Numbered from the stretch's first letter, positions 35,501 to 44,248 are shown. The stretch is 64,000 bases of DNA from Massilia sp. Leaf139 (GCF_001424165.1 NZ_LMOJ01000002.1:1-64000); one strand, 5' to 3'. Notes: generated by a model not told the origin, from the letters alone. Program-made: numbers and translations.

Positions 35501-35602
35501 CGTAGGGTGGACGGCTGAGCCGTCCACGCGTTGCGGCAATAAAGCGGAGAGGGTGCGGAAGGGGAGATGGTTGACGCGTGGACGGCGACCCGTCCACCCT
35601 AC
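35501..35602. repeat. Dispersed palindromic repeat, copy 6 (paired units)
   Basis: The left unit CGTAGGGTGGACGGCTGAGC-CGTCCACGCG is complementary to the right unit CGCGTGGACGGCGACCCGTC-CACCCTAC across a 44-base spacer. Compared with other copies GGGC is replaced by GGAC with matching changes in the partner arm. The right end overlaps the HDOD gene: the TAG stop codon of that gene is part of the CTACCCT strand of the repeat. Confidence 0.84.
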
Positions 35603-36438
35603 AACAAGGCCGACGTCAGACTCTGCACTTCGTGCGCCGATTCTTCCATGACGCGCGCCAACGTGCCGTCGCCCACGGCGAAATCGATCGAGGCCGCCGC
35701 CGCAACCGTGGTTGCGCCCGGCCGCTCCAGCAGGGGGGAGGCCACCGGCGACAGGTCGTTCGCCAACAGCAGGGTGTCGCCCAGGGTTTCCGGCGGCAGC
35801 GCGCGCATGCCGTTCCACATCGCTTCGATCGCGCCCATCACCGGCGTCGGCACGCCCAGGCGCAGCAGCACGCCGCGGCCGACCGCCACTTCGCCATGTT
35901 CCAGCCAGTCGTCGGCACTGCCATCGCCATCGAGCAGGCCCGGGTACAAGTGCGCCTGCGACAGCATATAAAAGCCGCCGACTTCATGGACGATCCCGGC
36001 GAACATCGCCGTCTCCGGATCGACGAAGGAAACCCGGCGCGCGATCACCTGGGCCAGCGCGGCAACGTGGGCCGAGTGGCGCCAGAGGGCGTCGGCGCGC
36101 TGGCGCAAGTGCGGATCGGTGATTTCGCTGCTCAGCTGGCGCACGATGACGCTGGCCGCGAGCGCGCCCAGCGTACGGAAACCCACGCGCTGCACGGCCG
36201 CGCGCACGTTGGTGACGTCGTTGCCGGAGCGGTTATAGGTTACGGAATTGGCGATGGCGACGGTGCGCGCCGCCAGCAGCGGCTCGGCCTGCACCAGGCG
36301 GGCCGCCGCGTCGGCGTGGCATTCGGGATCGTTCAGGGCTTGCTGCAGGCGCAGCGTGGCGTCGACATTGGTCGGAAAGCTGAGTTCGCCGCGGGTGGCC
36401 TGGGCCGCGATACTGTTGAGGGCGTCGAGTCTGTCCAT
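35599..36438 (-). CDS. HDOD domain protein
   Basis: A 279-residue cytoplasmic protein dominated by an HDOD domain (about residues 20-210), a degenerate relative of HD phosphohydrolases used in signalling. The usual catalytic His-Asp is absent: the matching site reads GIVHEVGGFYML, so a binding rather than enzymatic role is expected. No receiver, GGDEF or EAL domain is fused. There is no ribosome-binding site: TATAAT ends six bases before the ATG, which would place the transcript start on the ATG itself (leaderless mRNA). The stop codon is supplied by palindromic repeat copy 6. Confidence 0.85.
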   Translation of the reverse strand: MDRLDALNSIAAQATRGELSFPTNVDATLRLQQALNDPECHADAAARLVQAEPLLAARTVAIANSVTYNRSGNDVTNVRAAVQRVGFRTLGALAASVIVRQLSSEITDPHLRQRADALWRHSAHVAALAQVIARRVSFVDPETAMFAGIVHEVGGFYMLSQAHLYPGLLDGDGSADDWLEHGEVAVGRGVLLRLGVPTPVMGAIEAMWNGMRALPPETLGDTLLLANDLSPVASPLLERPGATTVAAAASIDFAVGDGTLARVMEESAHEVQSLTSALL

Positions 36439-36444
36439 CGAAAA

Positions 36445-36450
36445 ATTATA
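36445..36450 (-). promoter_or_regulatory. -10 element of a possible leaderless HDOD gene
   Basis: Read leftward: perfect TATAAT followed by TTTTCG and then the ATG of the HDOD gene. A start seven bases after the -10 falls on the A of ATG. The -35 region (TGGGTT at 17-base spacing) is poor. Confidence 0.45.
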
Positions 36451-36521
36451 CCCTCATGTACAGACGTAACCCAGCAAACTTTGCCTTAGGGCACTTTTAC
36501 AACGCCGGAAGGAGCCGCGGT

Positions 36522-36803
36522 TTACGGCTCGCTGAAGATGGCGTCGCAGCCGTCCTTCGGCTCTTCCGTGTCTTCCAGCTCGTCGACCAGGCCGAGGTCG
36601 GCCAGTTCTTCGACGGCGTTCATGAAGCTGTTGATCTTGGCCGCGCCGATCAGGCGGTAGATTTCGCCGGCTTCGTTGCGCACGCCGATCAGCATCTTGT
36701 GCTGGCGCACTTCCTCGACCGGGGCGACTTCGAGCAGGATATTGCCGATGATGTGCTTGTCGAAATGGGCAGGCGTCATGCCTTCGAGCAGGGTGGTTTT
36801 CAA
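36522..36803 (-). CDS. Small acidic protein of unknown function (93 aa)
   Basis: A 93-residue protein starting at TTG, four bases overlapped by the stop of the MarR gene (TTGA), with AAAGGAAGA upstream; translation is probably coupled. The sequence is acidic at the end (ELEDTEEPKDGCDAIFSEP) with a central segment EIYRLIGAAKINSFMNAVEELADLGLVDEL that looks helical. No domain is recognised. Tight coupling to a MarR regulator suggests a function in the same response, possibly as a modulator. Confidence 0.72.
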   Translation of the reverse strand: MKTTLLEGMTPAHFDKHIIGNILLEVAPVEEVRQHKMLIGVRNEAGEIYRLIGAAKINSFMNAVEELADLGLVDELEDTEEPKDGCDAIFSEP

Positions 36804-37282
36804 GATTCTTCCTTTTGTTGATGTGATGTCGGGGAAAGGAGTGGGGACGGGCGGCCGGCCTGGCCGATGCGCTCGCGCAGCTTGCGCAACACCGCATCCA
36901 TCTCGTCGAACTCGGCACTACTGAATCCGGCAAACAACTGCTTGCCGTGAGCAATCACTTTCGGGAACACTTCGCGGAACACGGCATCGCCGGCCTCGGT
37001 CAGGCAGACGTGGAAGGAGCGCTTGTCGTCGCTGCTGCGCTCGCGCCGCACGATGCCTTTCTGTTCCAGGCGCTCGATGACGCCCGTCAGCGTGCCCTTG
37101 GTGATCAGGGTGCGTTCGCCGAGTTCCTTGTAGCTCATGCCCGGTGTATTGCCCAGCGTGGCGATAATGTCGAATTGTGCATGCGTCAAGCCGTAATGCC
37201 GCACCGATTCGCCCGAGTAGCGTTCGAAGCCTTGCAGGCATTCGGCCAATAAACGGACGCTCTTTAAATATCGTTCCCCCAT
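36800..37282 (-). CDS. MarR family transcriptional regulator
   Basis: A 160-residue winged-helix repressor-type protein. The DNA-binding region reads LTHAQFDIIATLGNTPGMSYKELGERTLITKGTLTGVIERLEQKGIVRRERSSDDKRSFHVCLTEAG, a standard MarR core with the wing RSSDDKRS. It would act as a dimer, usually released by a small phenolic or oxidant ligand. It is divergent from an EamA transporter with a 104-base spacer, the typical arrangement for a MarR regulator of an exporter, and is coupled to the 93-residue gene. Confidence 0.92.
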   Translation of the reverse strand: MGERYLKSVRLLAECLQGFERYSGESVRHYGLTHAQFDIIATLGNTPGMSYKELGERTLITKGTLTGVIERLEQKGIVRRERSSDDKRSFHVCLTEAGDAVFREVFPKVIAHGKQLFAGFSSAEFDEMDAVLRKLRERIGQAGRPSPLLSPTSHQQKEES

Positions 37283-37386
37283 GGGCTGCGATTATAGCCG
37301 TCTCCGTGCGCTCCCCGGGCTCCGGTTCGCCTTTTACTGCCGAGGCGCGTACCATACGCGTTCTTGCCGATCCGCCATTATTGTCC

Positions 37387-38289
37387 ATGACCCGCCACCT
37401 CCACGGCATCCTCGCCCTGCTGCTCGTCACCCTGGTCTGGGGCACGACCTTCCCCGCCATGAAGGATCTGACGGGCCATTTCTCGGCGGTCTGGATCATC
37501 CTGGTGCGCTTCGCGCTGGCGGCCGTCATCCTGTTTCCCTTCCTGTGGCGCGCGAAAGGATCGGACGTGCGCTCCGGCGCCATCCTCGGCGTGTTGCTGT
37601 TCTTTTGCTTCGTGTTCCAGGTCGAGGGCCTGGCCCTGACCAGCTCCAACCGCAACGCCTTTATTTGCGGCCTGAACGTGCTGGTCGTGCCCTTGCTGGG
37701 CGTGCTGGCCGGACGCCTGCCCGAGCGCCGCATCGTCCTGGCCCTGGTCATGTCGATCGCGGGCCTGGCCGCCCTGTGCTGGGACGGCGGCGCCTGGGGC
37801 ACCGGCGACTCGCTCGCCCTGATGAGCGCGCTGTGCTTCGGCGTGTATATCAAGGTGATGGAACTGCGCACCCGGCGCGCCACGGGCCTGCTCACCATCA
37901 CCGCCACGCAAATCGGCACCGTCGCCCTGTGCGCCCTGGTCTGGCTGCTGGCGCGCGAGCTGCCGGGCGAGGCCGCCGTCCGCAGCGCCTGGATCGGCGC
38001 GAGCATGACCAGCATCGGCGCACACGGCTGGAATTTCGCTTATCTCGGGGTGGTCGCCACCGCCGCCATCATCTCGCTGCAGACCTGGGGCCAGTCGCGC
38101 ACGACGGCCAACGAGGCGGCCGTCGTCTACGCCTTCGAGCCGGCCGCGGCCGCCTTCTTCGGCTACTTCTGGCTGGGTGAAGCCTTGACGGGCAGGGGCT
38201 GGCTGGGCGGCCTGCTCTTGATCTCCGGTATGATAGTCAGTCAATGGAATTCCGAAAGACGGCCCGCCGCCGCGCTTGCCCCCGAGTGA
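37387..38289 (+). CDS. EamA (DMT superfamily) transporter
   Basis: A 300-residue ten-helix transporter made of two EamA repeats: helix 1 carries LVTLVWGTTFPAMKDLTG, and the second repeat carries YAFEPAAAAFFGYFWLGEALTGRGWLGG before the last helix. Such proteins export metabolites or amino acids, but specificity cannot be read. Start chosen at MTRHLHGILA since upstream in-frame sequence enters the promoter spacer shared with marR. The MarR gene is the best candidate regulator. Twenty-one bases separate it from the next gene, so they may be cotranscribed. Confidence 0.9.
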   Translation: MTRHLHGILALLLVTLVWGTTFPAMKDLTGHFSAVWIILVRFALAAVILFPFLWRAKGSDVRSGAILGVLLFFCFVFQVEGLALTSSNRNAFICGLNVLVVPLLGVLAGRLPERRIVLALVMSIAGLAALCWDGGAWGTGDSLALMSALCFGVYIKVMELRTRRATGLLTITATQIGTVALCALVWLLARELPGEAAVRSAWIGASMTSIGAHGWNFAYLGVVATAAIISLQTWGQSRTTANEAAVVYAFEPAAAAFFGYFWLGEALTGRGWLGGLLLISGMIVSQWNSERRPAAALAPE

Positions 38290-38310
38290 TGACGTTCGAA
38301 ATCTGCCCCG

Positions 38311-39252
38311 ATGCCGCAACCTGAACTGTCCGTCCTGGCGCAGGAACGGCCGCTGCGCATCCTGCTGGTGAACGCCGGCGAACCGGACGCCCTGACCTGG
38401 TCGGGCCTGGTACAACCGCTGCGCCAGGCCGCGAAAATCCTCGGCCCCGAGCGCCTGCACGTGGACGTGCGCAGCCCCGACAAGTTCACCAGCGACGCCC
38501 AGCGCCACTGGCACCTGGTGCTGCTCGCCGCCGACGAAGCGCAGGCCGGACTAAAACCCGCCAACTTCCGTGCCCTGGTCGAACGCTGCCGCGCCGCCCC
38601 CTTCTGGGGCGGCGTCGGCGCCGGCGTCCTGTGGCTGGCCGAAGCCGGCGCCCTGAACGGCGTGCGCACCGCGCTGCCCTGGTCGCTCTACGCCGACGCC
38701 GACAGCCGCGCCGACCAGGCGACCTTCACCCCCCACCTCTACGAAATCGACGGCAACCGCCTGACCTGCTGCGGCGGCGCCGCCTCGGTCGATTTCGCGC
38801 TGACCCTGATCGACATCGTGTTCGGATCGAGCGTACAGGCGCCCGTGAAAGAGCTGCTCTGCGTCGACCGCGTGCGCGGCAGGGAAGAGCGCCAGCGCGT
38901 CGCCCTGCAGGCGCGCTTCGGCACCCTGCAGCCGAAGCTGACCGAGGCGGTGACCTTGATGGAAGCGAATATCGAGGAGCCGCTCTCGACCGACGAGATC
39001 GCCCAGCTGGCGGGGGTGTCGCGGCGGCAGCTGGAGCGGCTATTTAAACAGTATCTTGGGAGTTTACCGTCGCGCTACTACCTGGAACTGCGCCTGAACC
39101 GGGCGCGGCAGCTGCTGCTTGATACGAATTACTCGATCGTGCAGGTGGGGCTGATGTGCGGGTTTTCGTCGGGGTCGCACTTTTCGACGGCGTTTGGCGC
39201 CCTGTTCGGCAATACGCCGCGCGAAGAGCGCCAGAGAAGGCTTGCCGAATAG
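38311..39252 (+). CDS. GlxA-type AraC family transcriptional regulator
   Basis: A 313-residue regulator: a DJ-1/PfpI (class I glutamine amidotransferase-like) sensor domain at about 15-195 and an AraC DNA-binding domain at about 210-310 with two helix-turn-helices (STDEIAQLAGVSRRQLERLFKQYLG and YSIVQVGLMCGFSSGSHFSTAF). The nucleophile position of the sensor reads GGVGAGVLWLAEAG, lacking the cysteine, so it should bind rather than hydrolyse. This architecture includes Pseudomonas ArgR and CdhR, which control arginine and carnitine use, so control of the nearby ast cluster is conceivable but not shown. It converges on tadG with a two-base gap. Confidence 0.88.
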   Translation: MPQPELSVLAQERPLRILLVNAGEPDALTWSGLVQPLRQAAKILGPERLHVDVRSPDKFTSDAQRHWHLVLLAADEAQAGLKPANFRALVERCRAAPFWGGVGAGVLWLAEAGALNGVRTALPWSLYADADSRADQATFTPHLYEIDGNRLTCCGGAASVDFALTLIDIVFGSSVQAPVKELLCVDRVRGREERQRVALQARFGTLQPKLTEAVTLMEANIEEPLSTDEIAQLAGVSRRQLERLFKQYLGSLPSRYYLELRLNRARQLLLDTNYSIVQVGLMCGFSSGSHFSTAFGALFGNTPREERQRRLAE

Positions 39253-39254
39253 CT

Positions 39255-40595
39255 TTACTTCGAAATGCGCAGGATGGCCGATGCCAGGCGCGAGAAGCAG
39301 GGCGTCAGGTCGGCTTCGGTCGCGGCGTAGCAGTACATGCCGACAGGCTTTTCCGGCTTGTAGCAGCGTGCCGGTGCGTCGGCCACGTTGGCCATGCATT
39401 TCAACAGGCTTTCGCCGGTTTCGTTATCGACGCCGCTCTTGACCTTCAAGGAATTACCCATTCCCAGCGTGAAGACGAAAATGCCTTCGTCGCGTGCCTT
39501 GTCGGCGACTGCTTCGGGCAGATTGCGCGAGGCGCGATCGACGTTTTGCACATAGCTCGACAAATTCAGGTCGGCCGTCACGGGACGCGGATAGCTGGTC
39601 ACGATCGGAAACTCACGCTTGTTGTCGTGCGCGTTATAAAACTCAGGCAATTTTTTGACGTACAAGACGCCGTCGCGATAGATGTCGCATTTCGTGCTGA
39701 TCAGCACAGGATTACTGTCGTCAAGGCGGTTCAGGCCGGCGCCGTCGTTGTTCATCACGCCGGCAATGGGATTGCCTGCGAGATCCTTGCAATCGCCCGC
39801 CGCGTTGAAGTTCAGGGCGGCCCCGAACCCGGTCGGCGCGCCGTCGGAAAAGAACACGATGACGCGCATGGCCGAGCGGTTTACGAGGGGAATCCGGTTC
39901 AGCTGGTCGCGCGCGTGCCACATGCCTTCGACGGAGGACGTGGTGCCCGGAAAACTATAGGCGTCAATCTTGCTCAGCATGGACGTGCGGTTGAAACCGC
40001 GCGCCGAGGTATTGATCGGGTTGTCGACTTCGGCGCCGGAGCCGAACTGGATCAGCGCCACCCGGTCCTGGGTGACGTTGAACTTGTTCAGAAAACTCTT
40101 GGCGGCGGCGCGTACCGCGACGCGGTTGTCGTATAGCGAACCGGAGTTATCGACTACGAAGGCCATGTCCAGGTCGCGCCGGATGGTTTGTGCATAGGCG
40201 CGCGGCGTCAGTTCCGTAAATCCCAGTACCTGCATGACCGACACCGGCATCGGCGCCTCGGCGCGTACGTCGATGGTGACCGTGCCGCCGCTGAAGCTGA
40301 CGTCGGTACCGGTCAGTCTCGGCTGCGAGAGCATGTAGCCGTTCGGGATATTCGCCGCGAAGAACTCGGCGGCAGCGGCCTGGGCGCTGGCTGTCTGTTC
40401 GGTCTGGTTATTCCCGGCCGGGACGGCGCGCGCGGCGGCCACGGCGGCCGAGTCGACGGCCGCGTTCAGGCGCGCCTTGACGAGATAGGCGAGGCCGCCG
40501 TCGATGACCAGGCCGACCACAGCCAGCAGCACCAGCATCCCGAGGGCGGTCATGATGGCGATGGCACCGCGCTGGCGCCGGAGGTTTGGAAGCAT
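39255..40595 (-). CDS. tadG: TadG-like pilus protein with von Willebrand A domain
   Basis: A 446-residue protein of the Tad pilus minor components. The N terminus RRQRGAIAIMTALGMLVLLAVVGLVIDGGLAYLVKARL is the TadE/TadG-type helix; the rest is exported. A vWA domain starts near residue 144 with the MIDAS motif D149-x-S151-G-S153 (DNSGS), so metal-dependent adhesion is plausible. Six or more cysteines in the last third could form disulfides. It is last of the leftward tadE-tadE2-tadG unit, one base after the tadE2 stop, divergent from the rest of the locus. Confidence 0.88.
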   Translation of the reverse strand: MLPNLRRQRGAIAIMTALGMLVLLAVVGLVIDGGLAYLVKARLNAAVDSAAVAAARAVPAGNNQTEQTASAQAAAAEFFAANIPNGYMLSQPRLTGTDVSFSGGTVTIDVRAEAPMPVSVMQVLGFTELTPRAYAQTIRRDLDMAFVVDNSGSLYDNRVAVRAAAKSFLNKFNVTQDRVALIQFGSGAEVDNPINTSARGFNRTSMLSKIDAYSFPGTTSSVEGMWHARDQLNRIPLVNRSAMRVIVFFSDGAPTGFGAALNFNAAGDCKDLAGNPIAGVMNNDGAGLNRLDDSNPVLISTKCDIYRDGVLYVKKLPEFYNAHDNKREFPIVTSYPRPVTADLNLSSYVQNVDRASRNLPEAVADKARDEGIFVFTLGMGNSLKVKSGVDNETGESLLKCMANVADAPARCYKPEKPVGMYCYAATEADLTPCFSRLASAILRISK

Positions 40596-40596
40596 G

Positions 40597-41205
40597 TCAG
40601 AACACCGTCATCGAATACAGGTCGGGCCCGAGCGCGGGCAGGCTCAGGGCGGAAGTCGCGGCCGTCGCGAGCAGCATGTCGTAGCGGTAGAAGGTTTCGA
40701 CGACGTGCACGACCTCGCCGTCGGCCAGCTGGCCGCTCATGGTCGAGACCGTTGGACGGCTCGTGCTGCCGATCCCGCTGCACTGGGGGCCGATCCAGGC
40801 GGTGCAGCCGTAGACGCGGCTGGCGGGCTGATAGCTGGAGCTGCGGTAGCCCAGATTGCGGGCGGCGTCGTCCCAGCGGTACTGGTCGAGCACCACGCTG
40901 GTGGCGACGCCGCTCTTCACCACGCCCATCACGCGCGTGATGTAGACCATGCCTTGCTGGTTCACGTTCAGCGGCGGTGCGCTCGCCATCAGTGCGTACA
41001 TGATCTCCTGGCTGCCGGTCTCGAGCTGCGTATTGCCGCGCGCGACCAGGTTCGCGCCTTCACGGCTGATGTTGGTGATGATGATGTTGGCCTGCAGTGC
41101 GCGCGCCGCGTCGATCATCCCGAACAGCAGCATCAGCAGGATCGGCAGCAGCAGGGCGAACTCGACGGCGGCCAGGCCGCGCTGGCGGCGACGATGGCCG
41201 ATCAT
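40597..41205 (-). CDS. TadE-like minor pilin, second copy
   Basis: A 202-residue pseudopilin. RRRQRGLAAVEFALLLPILLMLLFGMIDAARAL is the TadE signature: a basic start, G then a glutamate in the hydrophobic stretch (VEFALLLP), followed by one transmembrane helix. The exported remainder has a C-x(6)-C pair (YGCTAWIGPQC). Prepilin processing by the locus peptidase is expected after the glycine. It overlaps its upstream neighbour by four bases (ATGA). Confidence 0.88.
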   Translation of the reverse strand: MIGHRRRQRGLAAVEFALLLPILLMLLFGMIDAARALQANIIITNISREGANLVARGNTQLETGSQEIMYALMASAPPLNVNQQGMVYITRVMGVVKSGVATSVVLDQYRWDDAARNLGYRSSSYQPASRVYGCTAWIGPQCSGIGSTSRPTVSTMSGQLADGEVVHVVETFYRYDMLLATAATSALSLPALGPDLYSMTVF

Positions 41206-41672
41206 GGGAAGAACTCGTTACGCATGGTGGCGGCAACGGCAAAATGGTATTTGCCATTGGTGAAGAACCCCGAGAGGAGCGGCGTCGTGACGACCCAGTC
41301 GCAGTCGATCTGCAGCACGATGAGGCTGCCCGGAGCGCCAAACATGCCGCTGCTGTAGGTGCTGCTCGAATACGCGGTGCCGTTCACCGAAATGACGGGC
41401 GCCAGACGGTCGTACATGCCCAGCGAATGATCGCGGATGTTCTGGATGACGGCGGCGTAGCGCTGCTGGCTGGCGGTATTCGGGTCGAGATTGCTCTGGC
41501 CGGTCACGGCATAACGCGCACCTTCGCGCACCGCGTACTGCATCGTCAGGGTCGAAAAGAACATCAGGCTGAATTCAACCAAGGCCAGCAGTATCAGCAA
41601 AAAAACCGGTGCAATAATCGCCATTTCGACAATTGTGGCGCCGGATTGACGATTGAACGAATTAAATCTCAT
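41202..41672 (-). CDS. tadE: TadE-like minor pilin, first copy
   Basis: A 156-residue pseudopilin with the TadE signature NRQSGATIVEMAIIAPVFLLILLALVEFSLMFF near the start and an exported C-terminal part with one cysteine. It heads the leftward three-gene unit and is divergent from the histidine kinase gene across 119 bases. No good ribosome-binding site is seen before the ATG, so the start could differ slightly. Confidence 0.87.
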   Translation of the reverse strand: MRFNSFNRQSGATIVEMAIIAPVFLLILLALVEFSLMFFSTLTMQYAVREGARYAVTGQSNLDPNTASQQRYAAVIQNIRDHSLGMYDRLAPVISVNGTAYSSSTYSSGMFGAPGSLIVLQIDCDWVVTTPLLSGFFTNGKYHFAVAATMRNEFFP

Positions 41673-41791
41673 GAAAATGACAACTTTGCGTAAATTTGAC
41701 GACGCTTAATGTATTCTTCGAGATTCTACATGGCAATATTCTGCTATGTTTGGTTTTTACTGATTTTCTGTCTCTGTCGGGTCTGAACAAC

Positions 41792-43480
41792 ATGCAAGCA
41801 ATGGGTCTCGAAGCAGTCTTTCGCCTGGCCAGGTGGACGGTGCACGGCGGCGCCGGTGCCGCCTCGCCGGGCGCGGAGGCCTGGATGGTGTTCGGCATGC
41901 GCTTCCTTCTGTCGGTCTCGACGCTCCTGACCCTATATATCGGCCCCCATACGGTGGTGCTGGCGGGACGCTGGATGTGGCTGATCTTCGTCGCCTATGC
42001 GCTGCACAGCCTGGTGCTGCTATGCGTGGCGCGATCGCGGGCCGGTTTCTGGCATGGCCCGGTGATCTACTGGGTCGACATCGGCTGGTACGGGCTGATG
42101 GTATATGCCAGCGGTGGTGCACCCAGCCCCTTCTTCACCCTGTTCTTCTTCGCGATCCTGGCCGCGTCGTTCCGCCATGGCTTCGATGCGGGCGCACGCC
42201 TGACCCTGGGGGCGGCGGCCGTGGTCACTGCCGCCGTGCTCGGCGCACACGGTGCGACAACGCTCTACCTGCTGCTGCTGCGCACCACGTTTTTGCTGGC
42301 ACTGGGCTACATGATCGCGTTCTGGGGCGGCCTGCTGGTCGATCAGCGCCGCCGCCTGGCACTGCTGCGCGACGTCAGCCGGCTGTCGAATCCCCGTTTC
42401 GGCGTGCAGCACACGCTCGACTCGTTGATGGGCAAGATCCTGCGCTTTTTCGGCGGCACGACCTGCGTCCTGCTGATGCAGGACGGCAGCGGCCGCTGGA
42501 TGCTGCATACCGTCCATCATCCAAGGAGCGGGCGCGCGATCCGCCGCAGCCGGATCGAGGACGCCGATGTCCAGCCCTTGCTCGCGCCCGGCGACGGCGT
42601 CGTGCTTTATCACAAGGGCAAGAGCCTGCTGCTGCCCGATGCAGGGCAAATGGCGATCCTTCCGGCCAGAACCGGCAGCGCAGCGGAAACGGTCGCCTGC
42701 GCAAGCATCGCCGACCTGCTCGATACCGAACGCTTCATCAGCGCCGCACTGCCGCTGCGCAAGGGCGCAGGGCGCATCTTCGTGACCTCCGGGGCGGCGC
42801 TGCGCCGCGGCGACGCCACCTTCCTGCACCATATCGTGCAGCAGGCTTTCCCGGTCATCGAAACCATCAACCTGCTCGACCGCCTTGCCTCCGACGCGGC
42901 CTTCCGCGAGCGCCAGACCATCGCGCGCGACCTGCACGACAGTACGATCCAGCCCTATATCGGCCTGCGCCACGCGGTGGCGGCGATCCGCAGCCGGGCC
43001 GGCGACGACAATCCACTGACGGCCGACCTCGACCGCCTGCTGGCGATGAGCACCGACGTGATCGGCGACATGCGCCAGTTCGCGCAGCGCTTTCGCCATG
43101 GGCGCCAGGAAGAGCCGGAACTGCTGATCGCCCTGCGCCGCCAGTTGAACCAGGTGCGTTCCTTCTACGATGTCGAGGTGACGCTCGATGCGGCGGGCGC
43201 GCCGCCCATCAACGATCGCATGGCGGCGGAGGTATTCCAGATCGTGACCGAAGGCGTCAGCAACATCTGCAAGCACACCCATGCGCGCAGCGCCCGGGTG
43301 GCCCTGTCGGGCGATGCCGGCACGCTCGAGATCGACATCACCAATCCCCAGGGACCGGGCGCCGCGCCGGCCCCCTTCCTGCCCCAATCGATCGCCGAAC
43401 GGGTACGCGCCGTCGGCGGTACGCTCGCCATCGAGACGGCGCAGGGGCAGACGCGGCTGCGCATCCGCGTGGCCACCTGA
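41792..43480 (+). CDS. Membrane sensor histidine kinase, NarL-partner (HisKA_3) type
   Basis: A 562-residue sensor kinase: about six transmembrane helices in the first 190 residues, a GAF-like cytoplasmic domain (about 205-365), then the HisKA_3 dimerisation segment with phospho-accepting H382 in QTIARDLHDSTIQPYIG and a HATPase domain (N box EVFQIVTEGVSNICKHTHA, then a reduced glycine-rich end). Start chosen at MQAMGLEAVF; a TTG 96 bases upstream would add residues with no ribosome-binding site. It is followed by a NarL-type regulator after 18 bases and lies between the two halves of the Tad locus, so control of pilus genes is likely. Confidence 0.88.
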   Translation: MQAMGLEAVFRLARWTVHGGAGAASPGAEAWMVFGMRFLLSVSTLLTLYIGPHTVVLAGRWMWLIFVAYALHSLVLLCVARSRAGFWHGPVIYWVDIGWYGLMVYASGGAPSPFFTLFFFAILAASFRHGFDAGARLTLGAAAVVTAAVLGAHGATTLYLLLLRTTFLLALGYMIAFWGGLLVDQRRRLALLRDVSRLSNPRFGVQHTLDSLMGKILRFFGGTTCVLLMQDGSGRWMLHTVHHPRSGRAIRRSRIEDADVQPLLAPGDGVVLYHKGKSLLLPDAGQMAILPARTGSAAETVACASIADLLDTERFISAALPLRKGAGRIFVTSGAALRRGDATFLHHIVQQAFPVIETINLLDRLASDAAFRERQTIARDLHDSTIQPYIGLRHAVAAIRSRAGDDNPLTADLDRLLAMSTDVIGDMRQFAQRFRHGRQEEPELLIALRRQLNQVRSFYDVEVTLDAAGAPPINDRMAAEVFQIVTEGVSNICKHTHARSARVALSGDAGTLEIDITNPQGPGAAPAPFLPQSIAERVRAVGGTLAIETAQGQTRLRIRVAT

Positions 43481-43498
43481 ACGACACCGGAGACAAGC

Positions 43499-44149
43499 AT
43501 GACCATCCGCATTTTGCTGGTAGACGACCACAAGACGATGCTGTGGGGCCTCGAGCGCCTGATCCAGGCCGAAGCCCCGGCCTTTACCCTGGCCGGCAGC
43601 GCCGGCGACGCGGCCGAAGCGACCGCGCTGTGCACGGCGCTGCGGCCCGACATCGTCCTGCTCGACCTCGACCTGAAGGGCAGCAGCTCGCTCGCCATCC
43701 TGCCCGCGCTCCTGGCCAATGAGGGCACGCGCGTCGTCATTTTCAGCGCCAACCGCGACCAGGCCACGCTGACCGAGGCAGTGAAGCTCGGTGCGCGCGG
43801 CGTGGTCGGCAAGGAAGCCCCGACCGAGGATGTGCTGGCGGCCGTGCGCAAGGTGCACAACGGCGAACTCTGGATCGAACAGTCGCTCATGCAGGCCTTG
43901 CTCGGCCAGCTCACCGCACCGCCGCCGGCCAACCCGGAAAGCCAGCGCATCGCCTCGCTGACGGCACGCGAACGCGAAGTGATCGGCATGATCGTGGCCG
44001 GCAAGGGCGCCCTCAACAAGGAACTGGCCGAGCGCGCCTTCATTTCCGAGCGCACTCTGCGCAACCACCTGAGCACGATCTACCAGAAGCTCGACGTCGC
44101 CAACCGCCTCGAACTCTACGTCTACGCCACGCGCAACGCCTTGTCCTGA
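43499..44149 (+). CDS. Response regulator, NarL/FixJ family
   Basis: A 216-residue regulator: a receiver domain with the acidic pair D9/D10, phospho-acceptor D56 (IVLLDLDL) and lysine in GVVGKEAP near 103, then a LuxR-type DNA-binding domain (SLTAREREVIGMIVAGKGALNKELAERAFISERTLRNHLSTIYQKLDVANR). Its cognate kinase is the gene just upstream. The next rightward gene is the 44-residue membrane protein and flp, and a palindromic element lies in the space between, a likely target. A role like Pseudomonas PprAB, which controls the Flp pilus, is an analogy only, since the domain types differ. Confidence 0.93.
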   Translation: MTIRILLVDDHKTMLWGLERLIQAEAPAFTLAGSAGDAAEATALCTALRPDIVLLDLDLKGSSSLAILPALLANEGTRVVIFSANRDQATLTEAVKLGARGVVGKEAPTEDVLAAVRKVHNGELWIEQSLMQALLGQLTAPPPANPESQRIASLTAREREVIGMIVAGKGALNKELAERAFISERTLRNHLSTIYQKLDVANRLELYVYATRNALS

Positions 44150-44167
44150 CGCGGCCAGCAGGAGAGA

Positions 44168-44183
44168 CAGGACATTTGTCCTG
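44168..44183. other. Small palindrome after the response regulator gene
   Basis: CAGGACA-TT-TGTCCTG: seven-base arms with a two-base gap, 19 bases after the stop codon. It may be a hairpin at the mRNA 3' end or an operator; no T-run follows. Confidence 0.35.
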
Positions 44184-44219
44184 GTTGGCCTGGCCGAAGC
44201 TCCTACGCCGAAAGGTATA

Positions 44220-44248
44220 TTTGACGGATGTGATGAATCCGGTCAAAT
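44220..44248 (+). promoter_or_regulatory. Palindrome and candidate promoter of the flp unit
   Basis: TTTGAC-GGAT, a seven-base loop, ATCC-G-GTCAAA forms an interrupted inverted repeat. It overlaps TTGACG with TCAAAT 16 bases further, a possible -35/-10 pair. Together this could be the response-regulator-controlled promoter of the small gene and flp, 65 bases before the first start codon. Confidence 0.45.

Noticed and set aside
41696..41791. Longer start (TTG) for the histidine kinase
   Set aside because: No ribosome-binding site and the extra residues do not resemble kinase N termini; the region probably holds divergent promoters.
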